From: Meconema thalassinum
Taxonomy: Eukaryota; Arthropoda; Insecta; Orthoptera; Tettigoniidae
Assembly: GCA_946902985.2 (NCBI GenBank)
Contig: OX336392.1
Coordinates: 466,514,693 to 466,578,692 of the forward strand
DNA length: 64,000 nucleotides
Direction of reading: 5' to 3'
Positions 19,620-30,984 of the stretch are shown here, in pieces. A program made the position numbers and the translations under genes. Below the pieces are notes generated by a model. It worked only from the letters and a program-made list of their open reading frames with translations. It had not been told where the DNA came from and made no database searches. Position 1 is the first letter of the stretch. Every line of letters begins with the position of its first letter.

Positions 19620-19949
19620 TGGGCCCGATCTGGCATTGATTTATTATTGCCTTTATGTGACTTGAATTTGCTACTGGCAGTCATTTAGTGAATGCAATGA
19701 ACTGTCTGTGAACAAAGTTACAAGGATAGAGAAACTTATTCTGTCAAGTGGACAATAATTTCCATTACAAAGCGCTTGCGGGAAGAACAACTGTCTCAAA
19801 GTGGTCAACTTAGGCGATGGGGCTTCGCTATGTATTGTTGTCAAAATATATCTGAAGACAGAGAGAGCATAACCGTATTCAGAAATCAAGTCAATTGTAT
19901 CAGCAAGTTCGATATCTACTCTGGAATAAGCAAGTGCCACTAATATCAA
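19620..19949. other. Unassigned sequence
   Basis: A 92-codon minus-strand frame (19671-19949) has leucine-rich hydrophobic stretches but no motif I recognise. I do not call it a gene. It lies between J9 and an RTE-like fragment. Confidence 0.3.
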
Positions 19950-20416
19950 AACAAACTCTGTAATGACTTATGGGTTGGAAACTTGCACAACTGCCAAAAA
20001 GGATGACAGCAGACTTCAGGCTTCAGAAATGAAGTTTCTAAGAAGCATGCTTCAAAGAACTAGCAAGGACAAAGTAAGAAATGAGAAGATAGAGAACAAG
20101 CTGGAATAAATCAGTCCCTGAAGGAGACCATAACTAGGGGACGATTGCGATGGTTTGGTCACGTCAAACGTATGACAGAAGGAAGAATTGCAAAACAATG
20201 GTTACATACTGAGATTACTGGAAAGAGACCTGTTGGAAGACCTAGGAGGAGATGGCTGGACCAAATGAAGGAAGATATCACATCCAAGGGAATCAACTGA
20301 GATGAAGTCTTGAAGGAGCAGTGGTACATGAATCAACCATGGAGAGCGCTCGTAAACCACACCCGGGAAACTGGAGTGGAAACTTGATGATGATGATGAT
20401 GATGATGATGATGACA
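19950..20416 (+). pseudogene. RTE-like LINE, 3' end with (GAT)n tail
   Basis: The plus strand reads SVMTYGLETCTTAKKD, then LRSMLQRTS, RGRLRWFGHVKRMTEGRIAK, KRPVGRPRRRWLDQMKEDI and PWRALVNH with several stops. WFGHV(K)RM and GRPRRRWLDQ are the usual C-terminal signature of RTE-type (and some related) LINE ORF2 proteins. A (GAT)n tract closes it at about 20383-20414. The copy is 5'-truncated and dead. Confidence 0.75.
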
Positions 20417-20710
20417 GAGAGAGCATTCCATTATTCTAAATGTAGCTTATTTGGCTTATGCACCAATCCTTCAAGTAACTTTCTCATTCCTTCACTTATT
20501 TCGCCAAGGCCACGAGAGCCTGGGCTGCCCTGGTGTGTTTGGGCACGGCCGACTGAATACGAGCTGCGCTCTATACCGGCCTTGACATTCCCAGTCAGAA
20601 CCCATGTATAACATGTAATTGGAAAGTTTCTACTCGTTGCCGGTAGAGCGCACTCCCCTCCCATTATAGGCGCGATAAGAAATCAGCTGTACAGTACGTA
20701 TATTAAATGT
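20417..20710. other. No gene recognised
   Basis: A minus-strand 77-codon frame (20431-20664) has no recognisable motif. Otherwise nothing identifiable. Confidence 0.3.
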
Positions 20711-21031
20711 GTAATCTCAAGAACCACTGGATGGATTTTAATGCTGCTTTCACCATTCTGTAAAGGTGATCTCTAGGAAGATTTGTGTAGAAAATAATTT
20801 ATTTATGACCAAAGGGAGCCAAGCAGTAACGATTTCAGTGAAAAGGTCGAAAAAATAGCCTGGCGTCCGTGCGCTTTTTAAGCTTACGCTGGGCGAACCG
20901 TTAAAAATATCATTATATTATGAGTGTAAGAATTGTTCAGCGTGAGAAATTCTACAAAAAAGTCCGCGAGAGCATAACTCTATCTTCGATACATCGCCCA
21001 CTATAAGTGTTTTTAGTTTGGACGGGAGGGG
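20711..21031. repeat. Inverted repeat arm A
   Basis: It is about 320 bp and matches the reverse complement of 24362-24691. Shared landmarks are GTAATCTC(A/G)AGAACCACTGG, AAATAATTTATTTATGA, AAAAAGTCCGCG and TCGATACATCGCCCACTATA. It lacks coding potential and is an old interspersed repeat that I cannot name. Confidence 0.65.
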
Positions 21032-21059
21032 AACAAGTAGCAGCTAATCGTGTGTTGTG

Positions 21060-21103
21060 TTTTGTGCTAAGAGATCTTTCGACAAATTATCAGATACCGT
21101 GTG
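21060..21103 (+). pseudogene. P-element/THAP9-like transposase, segment 5' of the LE
   Basis: The frame reads NYQIPCAFFF at the LE junction and continues after the LE as TKQLSGRDLHKLL at 22566. This fits the region before the RNase H-like Asp motif of P-type transposases. Removing the LE and one TSD rejoins the frame. Confidence 0.5.
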
Positions 21104-21114
21104 CCTTCTTTTTC

Positions 21115-22554
21115 CGACCACGGGGCCCCAGCTGAGTCCGGCATTGCTTCCACTTACTTGTGCCGGGCTCCTCTCTGTCTTCTTTCCTGTCGACCTCACT
21201 TGGTCAACTCTTGTTCTCTTCTGACCCCGACGGTATTAGGGTATCCGAGGCCTAGGGAGTCTCTTCCTTTCCCGCCTTAATTGGCCCTTGTCTCATCTTT
21301 TCTGATTCCCTCCTTCTGCGAGGGGTCAGCCTTCTTTTTCTCTTCCTTTTACCTCCTGCCTTGTGCTCTAGGCCCTTAAGGAGGCAGGGTGTATGTAGCC
21401 CCACCACTTCTGGTGCACCCTAGATAATGCTACACCCTCAGGGGCTCACGGCTGGTGAGTTCGGGAGTTGGCGACCCCGAGGGATTCCTGAGCTGGGTCC
21501 GTTTTCCCCTTTTTGTCCCTTCCCTTTGGGGCGGACCTTCTCCTCTCTCCCCTCTCCTCTCCTCTTTTCCTTCTATTTCCTTTTCTCTTCAAGATTCCCG
21601 CACTGTTTTTGTTACTCGAATCACCGTGTATCTAAATTCCCTTTTACCATTTTTTTAAGGCATTTTTGATCTATGTTGCATTTTGTAAGTCTCTTCGATC
21701 TAAATTACATCTCGCGATTGTTTTCAACCTCAATTGCATTTTGTAAAGATTGACAATCTAAATTGCTTTTTAGTAAGTCTTTCAATGCAGGCGTCAGGGC
21801 ATTTTAGTGAGTATTTTGAATTTCAATTGCATTTTGTAAGTATTTTCAACCAAAACCGCATTTCGCACGAATTTTGAATCTAAATTGCATTTTGTTTGGT
21901 GGGCATTTTGCACATATTTTGATTCTCAATTGCATTTTGTGGGTATTTTGAATCTAAATTACATTTGTCAAGTATTTTCAATCTAAATTGCTTTTTGTAA
22001 GTATTGTCAATCCACATGAGTCGTTTGAATCTACCGTACATTTTGTAAGCATTTTCAATTTCAATTGCATTTTGTAAGTATTTTGAATTTCAATTGCACT
22101 TTGTGAATAATTTGGATTGGAACTGGGATATTTCAATCTGAATTGCATTGTGTATTTTCAATTTCAATTGCATTTTGTAAGTATTTTGAACCTCAATTGC
22201 ATTTTGTACGTAATTTCGATCTCATTTGCATTTTGTAAGTATTTTGAATTTCAGTTGCATTTTGTAAGTATTTCGGCGCTACTTTGCATTTTGTACGTAT
22301 TTTGAATCTAGCCTACGTTTTGTGGGTCTTTTTCAATCTATTCTTTTTGTGCAACTTTTCGTTCTAAATTCCCTTTTGTAAGACCATATTGTGAGTTGTT
22401 TCCATGTGAGTTCCTTTTTGTACGTATTTTCAGTCTTTGATAATTTTGTTCTGGTTTCCATTTCATTATCATTTTCGCTATCACCCAGATCATTAGGGGC
22501 CGATAACCTCGATGTTAGGCCCCTTAAAACAACAATTATCATCATCATCATCAT
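21115..22554 (+). mobile_element. LE copy inside a P-element relic
   Basis: 1440 bp, starting about 45 bp into the SINE-like head (CGACCACGGGGCCCC). It has the second module at 21430, minisatellite 21600-22400, and the canonical hairpin and ATC tail at 22495-22554. TSD CCTTCTTTTTC occurs at 21104-21114 and 22555-22565. Confidence 0.9.
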
Positions 22555-22565
22555 CCTTCTTTTTC

Positions 22566-23346
22566 ACGAAGCAGCTGTCAGGACGGGACTTACATAAACT
22601 CCTGCTGGACGTTATTCTCGAGGTTGAACAATGCGGTTTCATAATTATAATAACTGTCTCTGATAATCACAAAACTAACACTACAATGATGAGGCATTTA
22701 GGGGGAGGGAATTTGCAACCAATGGTCAATCACCCATACGACGAGTCTAGGAATGTATTCCCTAGTTTTGATAATTGTCACATTATTAAAAAAAAAAAAA
22801 ACACACATTAGAACGCAGTTTCTGTAACGAGAGATGACTGATGGTACTGGAATAATTTCAGGGAAATACTTGTCATTACTATACACAATGCAAAAGGGTG
22901 AGATCGTCAAACCGGTCAGACACCTCACTAAAAACACATCGAACCCACTAAATTTGAAAAAATGAATGATCGGCGTGCCAAGGAAGTGTTCTCGTCAGAA
23001 GTTATTGGTGCCATTAGTACACTGAAAGAAAATATAGGCATGCACCCGGAAGCGTACACATTCATGGACGCAGAAGCAACCATTTAAAAAAAAACGTTAA
23101 TAAATGGTTCGCTATGCATGACGTAAGCATCACATATCATCATATTCAGTCTAGAAATCCAGATACAGGGCATTTTTTCTCATTAAATGTCAGTCGCCTA
23201 AACTGGCTAGAGGAATATTTTCTTTCTTATCTTGAAACTTTGAAAGCTGCTAGTAACGCTGCTAGAAAGGACTTCCTGAGTTCTGAGACTTACGAAGCTA
23301 CCTATACAATTAATCACGGATTCAGCTGTCCAGTGCATAAGGTATC
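22566..23346 (+). pseudogene. P-element/THAP9-like transposase relic
   Basis: Broken reading frames retain GRDLHKLLLDVILEVEQCGF, ITVSDNHKTN (the Asp region), HPYDESRNVFPSFDNCHIIK (the D..H-x-x-K segment), then after a poly-A interruption RRAKEVFSSEVIGAISTL, KWFAMHDVS, and later LNWLEEYFLSYLETL and FLSSETYEAT. This order matches P-element-type (THAP9-like) transposases, from the RNase H-like core through the GTP-binding insertion. Several stops and frameshifts make it non-functional. The THAP domain is not seen. Confidence 0.7.
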
Positions 23347-23650
23347 TTCTAAAAATGGGTAGAGGAAAGTCGCCAAATATGGGGAGTTTTTTTTTATAGG
23401 GCTCACATTAGACATAAGAAGGAACGGAATAATTTTGGTTTTCTCACCAATGTAAACCTCAGGCGATATACTATGTATATTACAAATATGGGCACGTTTG
23501 ATGTTGTAATACCCTCAGATATTATTGTTAACTTTTAAAAGTGCACTTTCCCCGTATTAGGCAACCGGGTTTTGTAATATGGGGAGGTGAGAAACCTCAC
23601 GGTTTTTATTTATAATAGGTACACTGAATAGTATACCCTACTAATTAAAG
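23347..23650. other. No gene recognised
   Basis: AT-rich sequence after the P-element relic, possibly its 3' flank. Two ATATGGGGAG(G/T) repeats occur at 23378 and 23578. Nothing else identified. Confidence 0.3.
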
Positions 23651-23654
23651 CATT

Positions 23655-23965
23655 AATTCTGACATATTTTTTTTCGTGTGGCCTCCTGAGAGGCCGAGTG
23701 CAGGTCTTTCTATTCGACGCCCGTGGGCGACCTGCGCGTCAGGATGAGAGATGGAATGGATGAAGGTGAATGAAACTGGGCAAGGATGTGGAAGGAAGCG
23801 GCCGTGGCCTGTTAGAAGGTACCGTCCCAGCATTTGCCTGGTGTTGAAAAATGGGAAACCACGGAAAATCATTTCAAGGACGGTCGACGGTGGGGCTCGA
23901 ACATACGCGTCTACCGAGTCAGCAGTGATCTTGGCCCCATGGCCTAACGCTGCGCTTTAGCCTGC
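23655..23965 (-). mobile_element. tRNA-SINE-like relic
   Basis: The plus strand contains TCCCAGCATTTGCCTGGTGT, GGGAAACCACGGAAAA and GTGGGGCTCGAACATACG. The last resembles a tRNA B box. I recognise the first two as core parts of a common insect SINE-type repeat. A related, more decayed copy is at 26735-26920. The orientation is assigned tentatively. Confidence 0.5.
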
Positions 23966-24361
23966 GTAGCCACTACTGTCGGTAATTCTGACAATGTAAT
24001 GAAATCACGAACACAAATAGTACAAAAATACAAAAATGAATATTTTAAGTAAATAACAGTCCTAGTTTCCTGTTGCCGAACTTCCAAACCTTTCAGCAGA
24101 AAAATGCATAATCTTTAATGAAAATCGAGTGATTCTGATCGAATTCAACTGTAACGAGGTGCAAGGTATGTCTAATTTCTCTTAGATTTATTAGCACGCT
24201 ATTTTATTTTGTGATATAATTTGCATTTTGATATTGTGGGAATTATAATGATAATATAATAGTGTCACTAGCAACCCGCCCCGGCTTCGCCCGGGAACAG
24301 TTATGAATGTGCAAGGAATTCCTGTCAGACGTAATTTAAGAATGGCGAGATGCAAGCCAAA
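23966..24361. other. AT-rich, no gene recognised
   Basis: It ends with GCAACCCGCCCCGGCTTCGCCCGGG at 24270-24296. I have seen this type of motif flanking dispersed insect repeats and it may belong to the adjacent inverted repeat arm B. Confidence 0.3.
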
Positions 24362-24691
24362 TCCCCCTCCCTTCCAAACTAAAAACACTTATAGTGGGCG
24401 ATGTATCGAAGATAGAGATATGCTCACGCGGACTTTTTTGTACAATTTTTCATGCTGAACAATTCTTACACTCATAGTATATTGATATTTTTAACGGTTT
24501 GTCCAGCGTAAGCTTAAAAAGCGCACGGACGTCAAGTTCTTTCTTCGACCTATTCACTGAAATCTAAAATCGTTACTGCTTGGCTCCCTTTGATCATAAA
24601 TAAATTATTTTCTACAGAAATCTTCCTCGATATTACCTGTACAGAATGGTGAAAGCCGCATCAAAATCCATCCAGTGGTTCTCGAGATTAC
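24362..24691. repeat. Inverted repeat arm B
   Basis: Reverse-complement partner of 20711-21031. The two arms face each other across 3.3 kb that contains the P-element relic and an LE. They differ by scattered substitutions and small indels. Confidence 0.65.
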
Positions 24692-26268
24692 CCGTGATAT
24701 CCAAGAATCGGGGACTTCGTTTTACACTAAGTAGAGATAAGTCTTAGTCGTGCAATGCTTGGTGAACAGCGCTGTGTGAGCAGTTGAGTAACTAACAAGA
24801 TTTCATGAAAAAGGTCTCATTGTCTAGGCCGGTATGAGCGCATTCAGTCGGCCGTGGTTTGGGCAGCTAGCTCAAGAGTTTCAAGTTTGGTGCGTCACGT
24901 TGACCTTAGATATTTAGAGGTGATAGTGTCTGAAATGAGTATATTGTCTAACCAGACGTATCGTATGCCGTGCAGGCAGGTAAGTAAAATACATTTTAAA
25001 GTAGCGTCCACACAGTAATTAACTTTATAGTTATTGTTGATTTAAGGGGCGGAACAGCGAGGTCATCGTTCCCTAGTAATTCACTTTCGCACTATGTGAA
25101 AAATTATCATTGCTGGCTAAATATCTTGTGAAAGGGTGGGATGATTCTGTTGGTCAAACGTAGATAAAAGGAATGCATGCCAAATTGTTCATCTTCTCGT
25201 ATACGGAATTGGGAAAACATTGCTAACATTTAAATAATCTGTATGTTTAGGTACAGTATCATAATTATTACAACTGGTCTATTCAATACGATAACATTCC
25301 TAGGCACTTGGGTTCGTGCGCCAAATCACTCCTGATTAAGCGACTTATTGAACATCTATATTACTATTGGCACTAGAGTTGGGAAATGTATGCAAAGACT
25401 TATACTAAGGTAACATTCCAGTATTTTTCTGGACTGAGTGTTTAATTAACCAGGAGAAAAATGACAATTAAGCTAGGGCACTGGACCACTCAACTTCGTT
25501 TTCCAATTCCTCTCATGGAACCTCAGTGGTAAGGGCAGATGACCTACCGTAGCTGTTCCGTCCCATAAAACAACAATAAGTATCGACAGTGGTAGGGGTA
25601 GATGGCCTAGCTGTTCCGCCCCTTAAAACAACAATAAGTAACGTCAGTGGTGTGCATGGCGATGGAGAAATTAGTATATTGCAACCGCGCAGATTTTCCT
25701 AAGAGACAAATATTTGAACTACGCTTAATTTAGAAGAAAATTAAGACGAAGTATTGTCGAATATTATTATAAATAAAATTTTATTTTGATCTGGTGCAGT
25801 GGCTGTTATTATTATTGGATATTTCTACGCCGTTTATTCCAAAGAGAGGCATCGATCTGCAAAGCACTTATTTTTCAGGACGCGAAGAGATATTTTCCCT
25901 TGCGAATCAAGCCCTTTCACGATACGCTTTAACGTCCAAGTACCGTTAAACATAAAATGAGTTGCTCTCTTTATCTATAACTTGGAAATGACTCCGGGTC
26001 CTGAATAAGCCGCGGCAGGAATGCAGAATTCGGCTTCCCGACTGCGGTGGCATTCGTAGTCTTACTCAACAGTTAATAATAGGCCTGTTTGTCGTTACAG
26101 TTGCTAATTCATTTAGGGGCTTGCAACATATAACCCGTGTACTTGGTAGCTAGTAGGTCTAGTACCACTGGCGGGCAATGAACCATTGGCGCTCGGTTGG
26201 GAATCGTTTGCATCTACTAGTACTGTAGATATAATTAGGTATTTGCTGACGCGTTAATTCTTCGGTTT
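24692..26268. other. AT-rich sequence with divergent LINE-tail copies
   Basis: No coding region recognised. Two adjacent copies of about 52 bp at 25527-25637 each read GGCAGATGACCT/GGTAGATGGCCT, then CTGTTCCG, then TTAAAACAACAATAAGTA. A reverse-complement partial copy is at about 25045-25075. The consensus is a relative of the hairpin tail used by the ATC-tailed families, but with an AAGTA end. Confidence 0.5.
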
Positions 26269-26279
26269 GTTTCTGAAGG

Positions 26280-26350
26280 TCAGGGGCCGATAACCTAGAT
26301 GTTAGGCCCCTTAAAACAACAATTATCATCATCATCATCATCATCATCAT
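26280..26350 (+). mobile_element. Minimal ATC-tailed insertion (71 bp)
   Basis: Only the terminal hairpin (GGGGCCGATAACCTAGATG then TTAGGCCCC), TTAAAACAACAATT and ATC repeats are present. Perfect 11-bp TSDs GTTTCTGAAGG flank it (26269-26279, 26351-26361). It is an extreme 5' truncation of a SINE, LE or LINE copy. Confidence 0.9.
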
Positions 26351-26361
26351 GTTTCTGAAGG

Positions 26362-27806
26362 CCTCCACATGATTGAATGATGTTGACTGTAAAGCAGTAG
26401 TTTTCACAAATATTATTGAAGTAAAAATTATAAGATTCTCAAACAGCGAACAAAATAGAAAACCAAGAAACGTGCGAATTGTGTAGACTGAAGGGGAGGC
26501 TAGTGGTTGTTGTACAATAAGAGAGGTGTATTGCCAACATTGTTGTAACTATTTGTGTTGGAGAGTAGAAATTTAGACCCTCTTAAAACCACCCTCTGCT
26601 GGACGAAAGCAGAGTATACACTGTGCTGTGCTATGGCCTCTGTGACATGATCAATCGCATGCCGTATTCTTAGTTGTCGACTGGGAAAAGAGGGAATGCG
26701 TTGCCCTTCGTGACTATTACTGTAATTATTAGGGTTAAGAGTGGGGTAGGTGTTCCTGGACTTGAAATAAGGTACTATCCTAGCATGCGTCTGGAGGGAG
26801 TGTGGAAAACCACGCTCAGGGTAGCTTCTCTCAGCACCGGGATTCAAACCTCTGATCTGCAGACTTGCTGTAGATCCCCATCACGGTCATTGGTGAGCTA
26901 CACCGCGGGGTCTTACTTGAAGGTGCGAGAGCTTTTACTTCAATATCGGAGAGTCTTTTCTATAGCCACAAATGTCAATGGTCACCAAATTCTTACTCCA
27001 AAATATCACAAAAATAATCACCCAAATGGCCTAAAACTCAATAATTTGGACCAATTTTTTTGCAAAATTTTCCGGAGGAGGACCCCCGGATCCCACTGTG
27101 AGCTTGGAGATATTCCATACCCTCATATCCCCGGTGTGTCTACTCCCCCATAATCTTGGCTTAAATCCGCCCCCGATGGTCACCAGTCATAGATAGGATT
27201 GGGGACTTTTAGGAAAACCTGGCTGTAGGTTTGCTTACTGCAAAGTAATATTAAGTTGTAAGAAGTCCCCTGACTGCAAATTACAAAATATAGTTCATAT
27301 TCACATTCTCTTCTTTTGTGAAAACAATCACTGATCAGCTGCAATCTACTGATAGCACATAATAAATAACTTGACTTACGTAAGAGTATACCTGTGGTTA
27401 ATATGAATATATATTTTGCTTTGTTTAATGTACAGTGATGTGTGATCGCCGTTCAACCAAAACACTTATCTTAAAAATCCGACAACTTCGGCCGGACTTA
27501 AACCCGAGATCTTGGGCATAGCAGTTCAGCATGCTACAATTATTATTATTATTATTGCTTGCTGATTTTTATGTTCTTGTAATTGATTTCGTGATGACCA
27601 TTTTGTGCAATAAAAAAGCTCAAAATCAGTTCGTGCAAATTCACGAGGATTATAAATTATTTTTTCAGAGTTTGGTTATAGAGGGGGGCCCGGGATATTT
27701 CCAGCACCAGGGCCCGTCGCCGCTCTCCACGGCCCTGTGTGTGAGTTTAATGATATGCGGGCTGTTTAATGTGGTAGTGTACTGTAATTGGTCGTTTTAG
27801 GCCTGG
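26362..27806. other. Mostly unassigned; second tRNA-SINE-like relic and (ATT)n
   Basis: A decayed copy of the repeat at 23655-23965 lies at about 26735-26920 (GGTACTATCCTAGCATG, GTGGAAAACCACG, CCGGGATTCAAACC). An (ATT)n tract is at 27537-27556. The open frames at 26500-26847 and 27531-27800 show nothing recognisable. Confidence 0.45.
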
Positions 27807-28427
27807 CCCCCCAGGGGCTCACATCTAGTGGGCGTGGGTTGGCGACCACGGGGCCCCAGCTGAGTCCGGCATTGCTTCCACTTACTTGTGCCGGGCTCCT
27901 CTCTGTCTTCTTTCCTGTCGACCTCACTTGGTCAACTCTTGTTCTCTTCTGACCCCGACGGTATTAGGGTATCCGAGGCCTAGGGAGTCTCTTCCTTTCC
28001 CGCCTTAATTGGCCCTTGTCTCATCTTTTCTGATACCCTCCTTCTGCGAGGGGTCAGCCTTCTTTTTATCTTCCTTTTACCTCCTGCCTTGTGCTCTAGG
28101 CCCTTAAGGAGGCAGGGTGTATGTAGCCCCACCACTTCTGGTGCACCCTAGATAATGCTACACCCTCAGGGGCTCACGGCTGGTGAGTTCGGGAGTTGGC
28201 GACCCCGAGGGATTCCTGAGCTGGGTCCGTTTTCCCCTTTTGTCCCTTCCCTTTGGGGCGGACCCTTTCCTCTCTCCCCTCCCCTCTCCAATCCTCTCCT
28301 CTTTTCCTTATTAGTTAGTTTTAGTTTTAAGTTTAAATTTCATTTTCATCTTCACGATCACCCACACCATCAGGGGCCGATAGCCTAGATGTTAGGCCCC
28401 TTAAAACAACAATTATCATCATCATCA
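27807..28427 (+). mobile_element. Short SINE-like element
   Basis: 621 bp, full-length head, both modules, hairpin with GGGGCCGATAGCC variant, ATC tail. The segment before the tail is shorter than in the copy at 488-1229. TSD TTTTAGGCCTGG occurs at 27795-27806 and 28428-28439. Confidence 0.92.
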
Positions 28428-28639
28428 TTTTAGGCCTGGAGAATGGCCGCAGATTATGAGCTACGGGCGTAGCTTATTGAAAGCTAGCCGCATAGTAATG
28501 AGATGGGCAGTGTTTGGAGCCGGTAGGCTGCCATTGTTGTATTTGAATTGCTGCGCTCCGATTGGCTGAGAGCCAGTCTGGTTTGAAGTTGCTTGTAAGC
28601 AGTGGTAAGAGAAATGTGTTTGTGGCACTAATAAAAATG

Positions 28640-29700
28640 ATGTAATTTTGTGAATATTGAGTGAAATTGATATTTTTGGATATCGGTTTCATGGTCCACC
28701 ATCTAAGACGAGCCGGCAGAAGCCTTAGCATCCCAGTCTGATGGACCACTTGGCCGTGAATTTGAATAATGGCACGGGTGTTGAATAAGTGTACGGTCTT
28801 AGGCAATAGCCTACTCGATGAAGGAGTCATGGCTAAGCCTTCTGAATTAGGTTATTGTATAGTGTGTCTGAAATGAGGGATGTGTGCTAATTTTGGGATT
28901 TGTGGGGCGCATTTCTGATTTTTGAGGGAATTTAAAAGTATCGGCATTAAAATTTTAGAAGGTAATCCTGTTTGTAGCCGATGTATTTGTTAAATAATAA
29001 GTGTAATTGATATTTTTGGATATCGGTTTCATGGTCCACCATCTAAGACGAGCCGGCAGGAACCTTAGCATCCCAGTCTGATGGACCACTTGGCCGTGAA
29101 TTTGAATAATGGCACGGGTGCTGAATAAGTGTACGGTTTTAGGCAATAGCCTACTCGATGAAGGAGTCGTGGCTATGTCTTCTGAGTTAGGTTATTGTAT
29201 AGTGTGTCTGAAATGAGGGATGTATACTAATTTTGAGATTTGTGGGGCGCGTTTCTGATTTTTAAGGGGAATTTAGGGGTATCAGCTTAAAGTTTTAGAA
29301 AAGGTATTCCTGATTAGCCGATGTATTTGTTAAATAATAAGTGAAATTGATATGTTTGGGTATCGGTTTCATGGTCCACCATCTCAGACGAGCCGGCAGA
29401 AGTCTTAGCATCCCAGTCTGATGGACCACTTGGCCGCGAATTTGAATAATGGCACGGGTGCTGAATAAGTGTACGGTTTTAGGCAATAGCCTACTCAATG
29501 AAGGAGTCATGGCTAAGCCTTCTGTGTTATTTTAGTGGATCGAGTATCTGAAATGAGGGATATAAACTGATTTTGAGAATTGTGGGGAGTGTTGCTGATT
29601 TTTAGACGGAATTTAAGGGTATCTGCGGTAATCCTGTTTGGACAATAGCCTACTCCATGTAAGAGTAGTGGCTATGCCTTCTATGGATGTTTAATGTATA
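28640..29700 (-). repeat. 340-bp tandem repeats (about 3.2 units)
   Basis: Anchor TATCGGTTTCATGGTCCACC occurs at 28681, 29021 and 29361, a constant spacing of 340 bp. A partial unit follows at about 29635. Units differ by scattered substitutions and indels. Each contains a stem GGTCCA/TGGACC with an inner AGAC/GTCT pair. The short minus-strand frames starting MTPS are translations of the repeat. The array lies just 3' of J8 ORF1 on the minus strand. Confidence 0.85.
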
Positions 29701-29739
29701 GTGGGACTAAAATGAGGGATGTTTACTGATTTTGGTTGT

Positions 29740-29866
29740 GTTAGTGCCTGTTGGGGCGGATCGAACCCGCTTCCCATGGGGTGCCATCCCAGGTGGTGTT
29801 GGCCGTGGCCAGACCCCCCACGGTTGCGGGCGGTAGGAATGGTGTATTTATGGAGAGAAGTGAAGT
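29740..29866 (-). other. J8 3' UTR with GC-rich block
   Basis: The plus strand reads GTGCCATCCCAGG then TGTTGGCCGTGGCCAGACCC, the same block found after ORF1 in J5, J9 and J10 and in the 3' UTR of J3 and in J4b. Confidence 0.6.
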
Positions 29867-30930
29867 TTATAATGTTGTTGAAGCTAACTGCGAGAGAATT
29901 TGTAGGATGTGAGTGAGGGCTGAGTTCTGTGTTAGAGCTGGTGGAGATGGAATTGCTAGAGACATGAGGGAGGGAATTTTGGAAGTAGCGCGTTGTCTGA
30001 GTTCCAACTGCCTGAGTTTTATGGCTTTTTTGATGAAGCTGCAACCACCAAATGACGCAGCATGATTTCCCTCACAATTGCAGCACTTAGGACTGTCAGT
30101 TGGAGTCGTACAGGTCTTGTGGTGATGTGGATCCCCACACCTGTTACAACGGGCCTCGTGAGGGCAATCTGAAGCGTTGTGGCCCAGCCTTTGGCAGTTG
30201 AAACACTGGTAGATGAGTGTGGAACGTTGTTTGGGAATTGGACGACGTTTCGCCCGTGTTTTTGTTTTTGGGGTTGAATTTACTGTGTTAGGGGGAGGTG
30301 CGGAAGGGGATTCACTGGCGTGCGTGCTGAAGGCAGGTTGGAGAGAGTCTGTTTGAGTAGTTGATTCAACGGGGCTTGGTGGATCTGTTTTAGTGTCTTG
30401 TGTTTTGTTTTTCTTGTTTTTTTTTCTTTTGCTCGTTTGTGTCCAGACTTGAGTCCATCTTTCTCCTGTCTCCGTGTGTGTTTGAGTTTGTTCGTGAAAG
30501 TGTTCAATCGCGTCTGTTTGAGCGTGTTTCTTGCTAGTGTAAATGGGCATTGGAGGTGGAATAGGGATGGTTTGGGATGCTTTAGGGCACGTTCCGACTG
30601 TTGGGTCTGTTTCAGTTTGAACTGGGAAGGTTTCGGAATGTTTGTAGGGGATGAGTATGTGTTGAGGAATGTAGGGATGGCTCAGTAGCGCTTTAGTGAC
30701 TGCGTTTATGCGGTAGTCTCTGGTGAGAGAAATTACAATTTGGTGGTTCACCAGTTCCTCTATGTTGGTGATGAAGTGTGCGATAGGTGAGAGCACGCTG
30801 ATAATTGCGCTGCGAGTAGCGGGCAACTGATTGTAGCCTGGTGGGCGTATTACAATCAGCGTGCTTTTGGGAGAATGATGTGTAGGTGACGCATACCATA
30901 GGCTCTCCCCGTAGTCAAATTGCGGGAAGA
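29867..30930 (-). CDS. J8 ORF1 (gag-like), 3 zinc knuckles
   Basis: About 350 residues, open from about 30930; the first internal start assigned in the frame is at 30826. The N-terminal region (YNQLPATRSA, ALLSHPYIPQHIL) matches J5 and J2. A Pro/Thr-rich linker follows, then CFNCQRLGHNASDC, CNRCGDPHHHKTC and CCNCEGNHAASFGGC, which form three CCHC knuckles, and the C-terminal IPSLMSLAIPSP and ILQILSQLA. The protein would bind the element RNA. A clear ATG in frame at the expected N-terminus is missing, so expression is uncertain. No ORF2 follows. Confidence 0.75.
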
Positions 30931-30984
30931 TGCCATGGCGCGGTGTATGCGGTGGTGAAGGTTCCGTATGTTTTCAGTTTCTTG

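Noticed and set aside
20383..20416. GATGATGATG tract as a possible minus-strand ATC-tailed insertion
   Set aside because: The hairpin GGGGCC...GGCCCC is absent, and the tract directly follows an RTE-type C-terminus on the plus strand, so it is the tail of that LINE.
27531..27800. 89-codon plus-strand frame starting MLQLLLLLLL
   Set aside because: The hydrophobic start is the translation of an (ATT)n microsatellite, and the rest has no recognisable motif.
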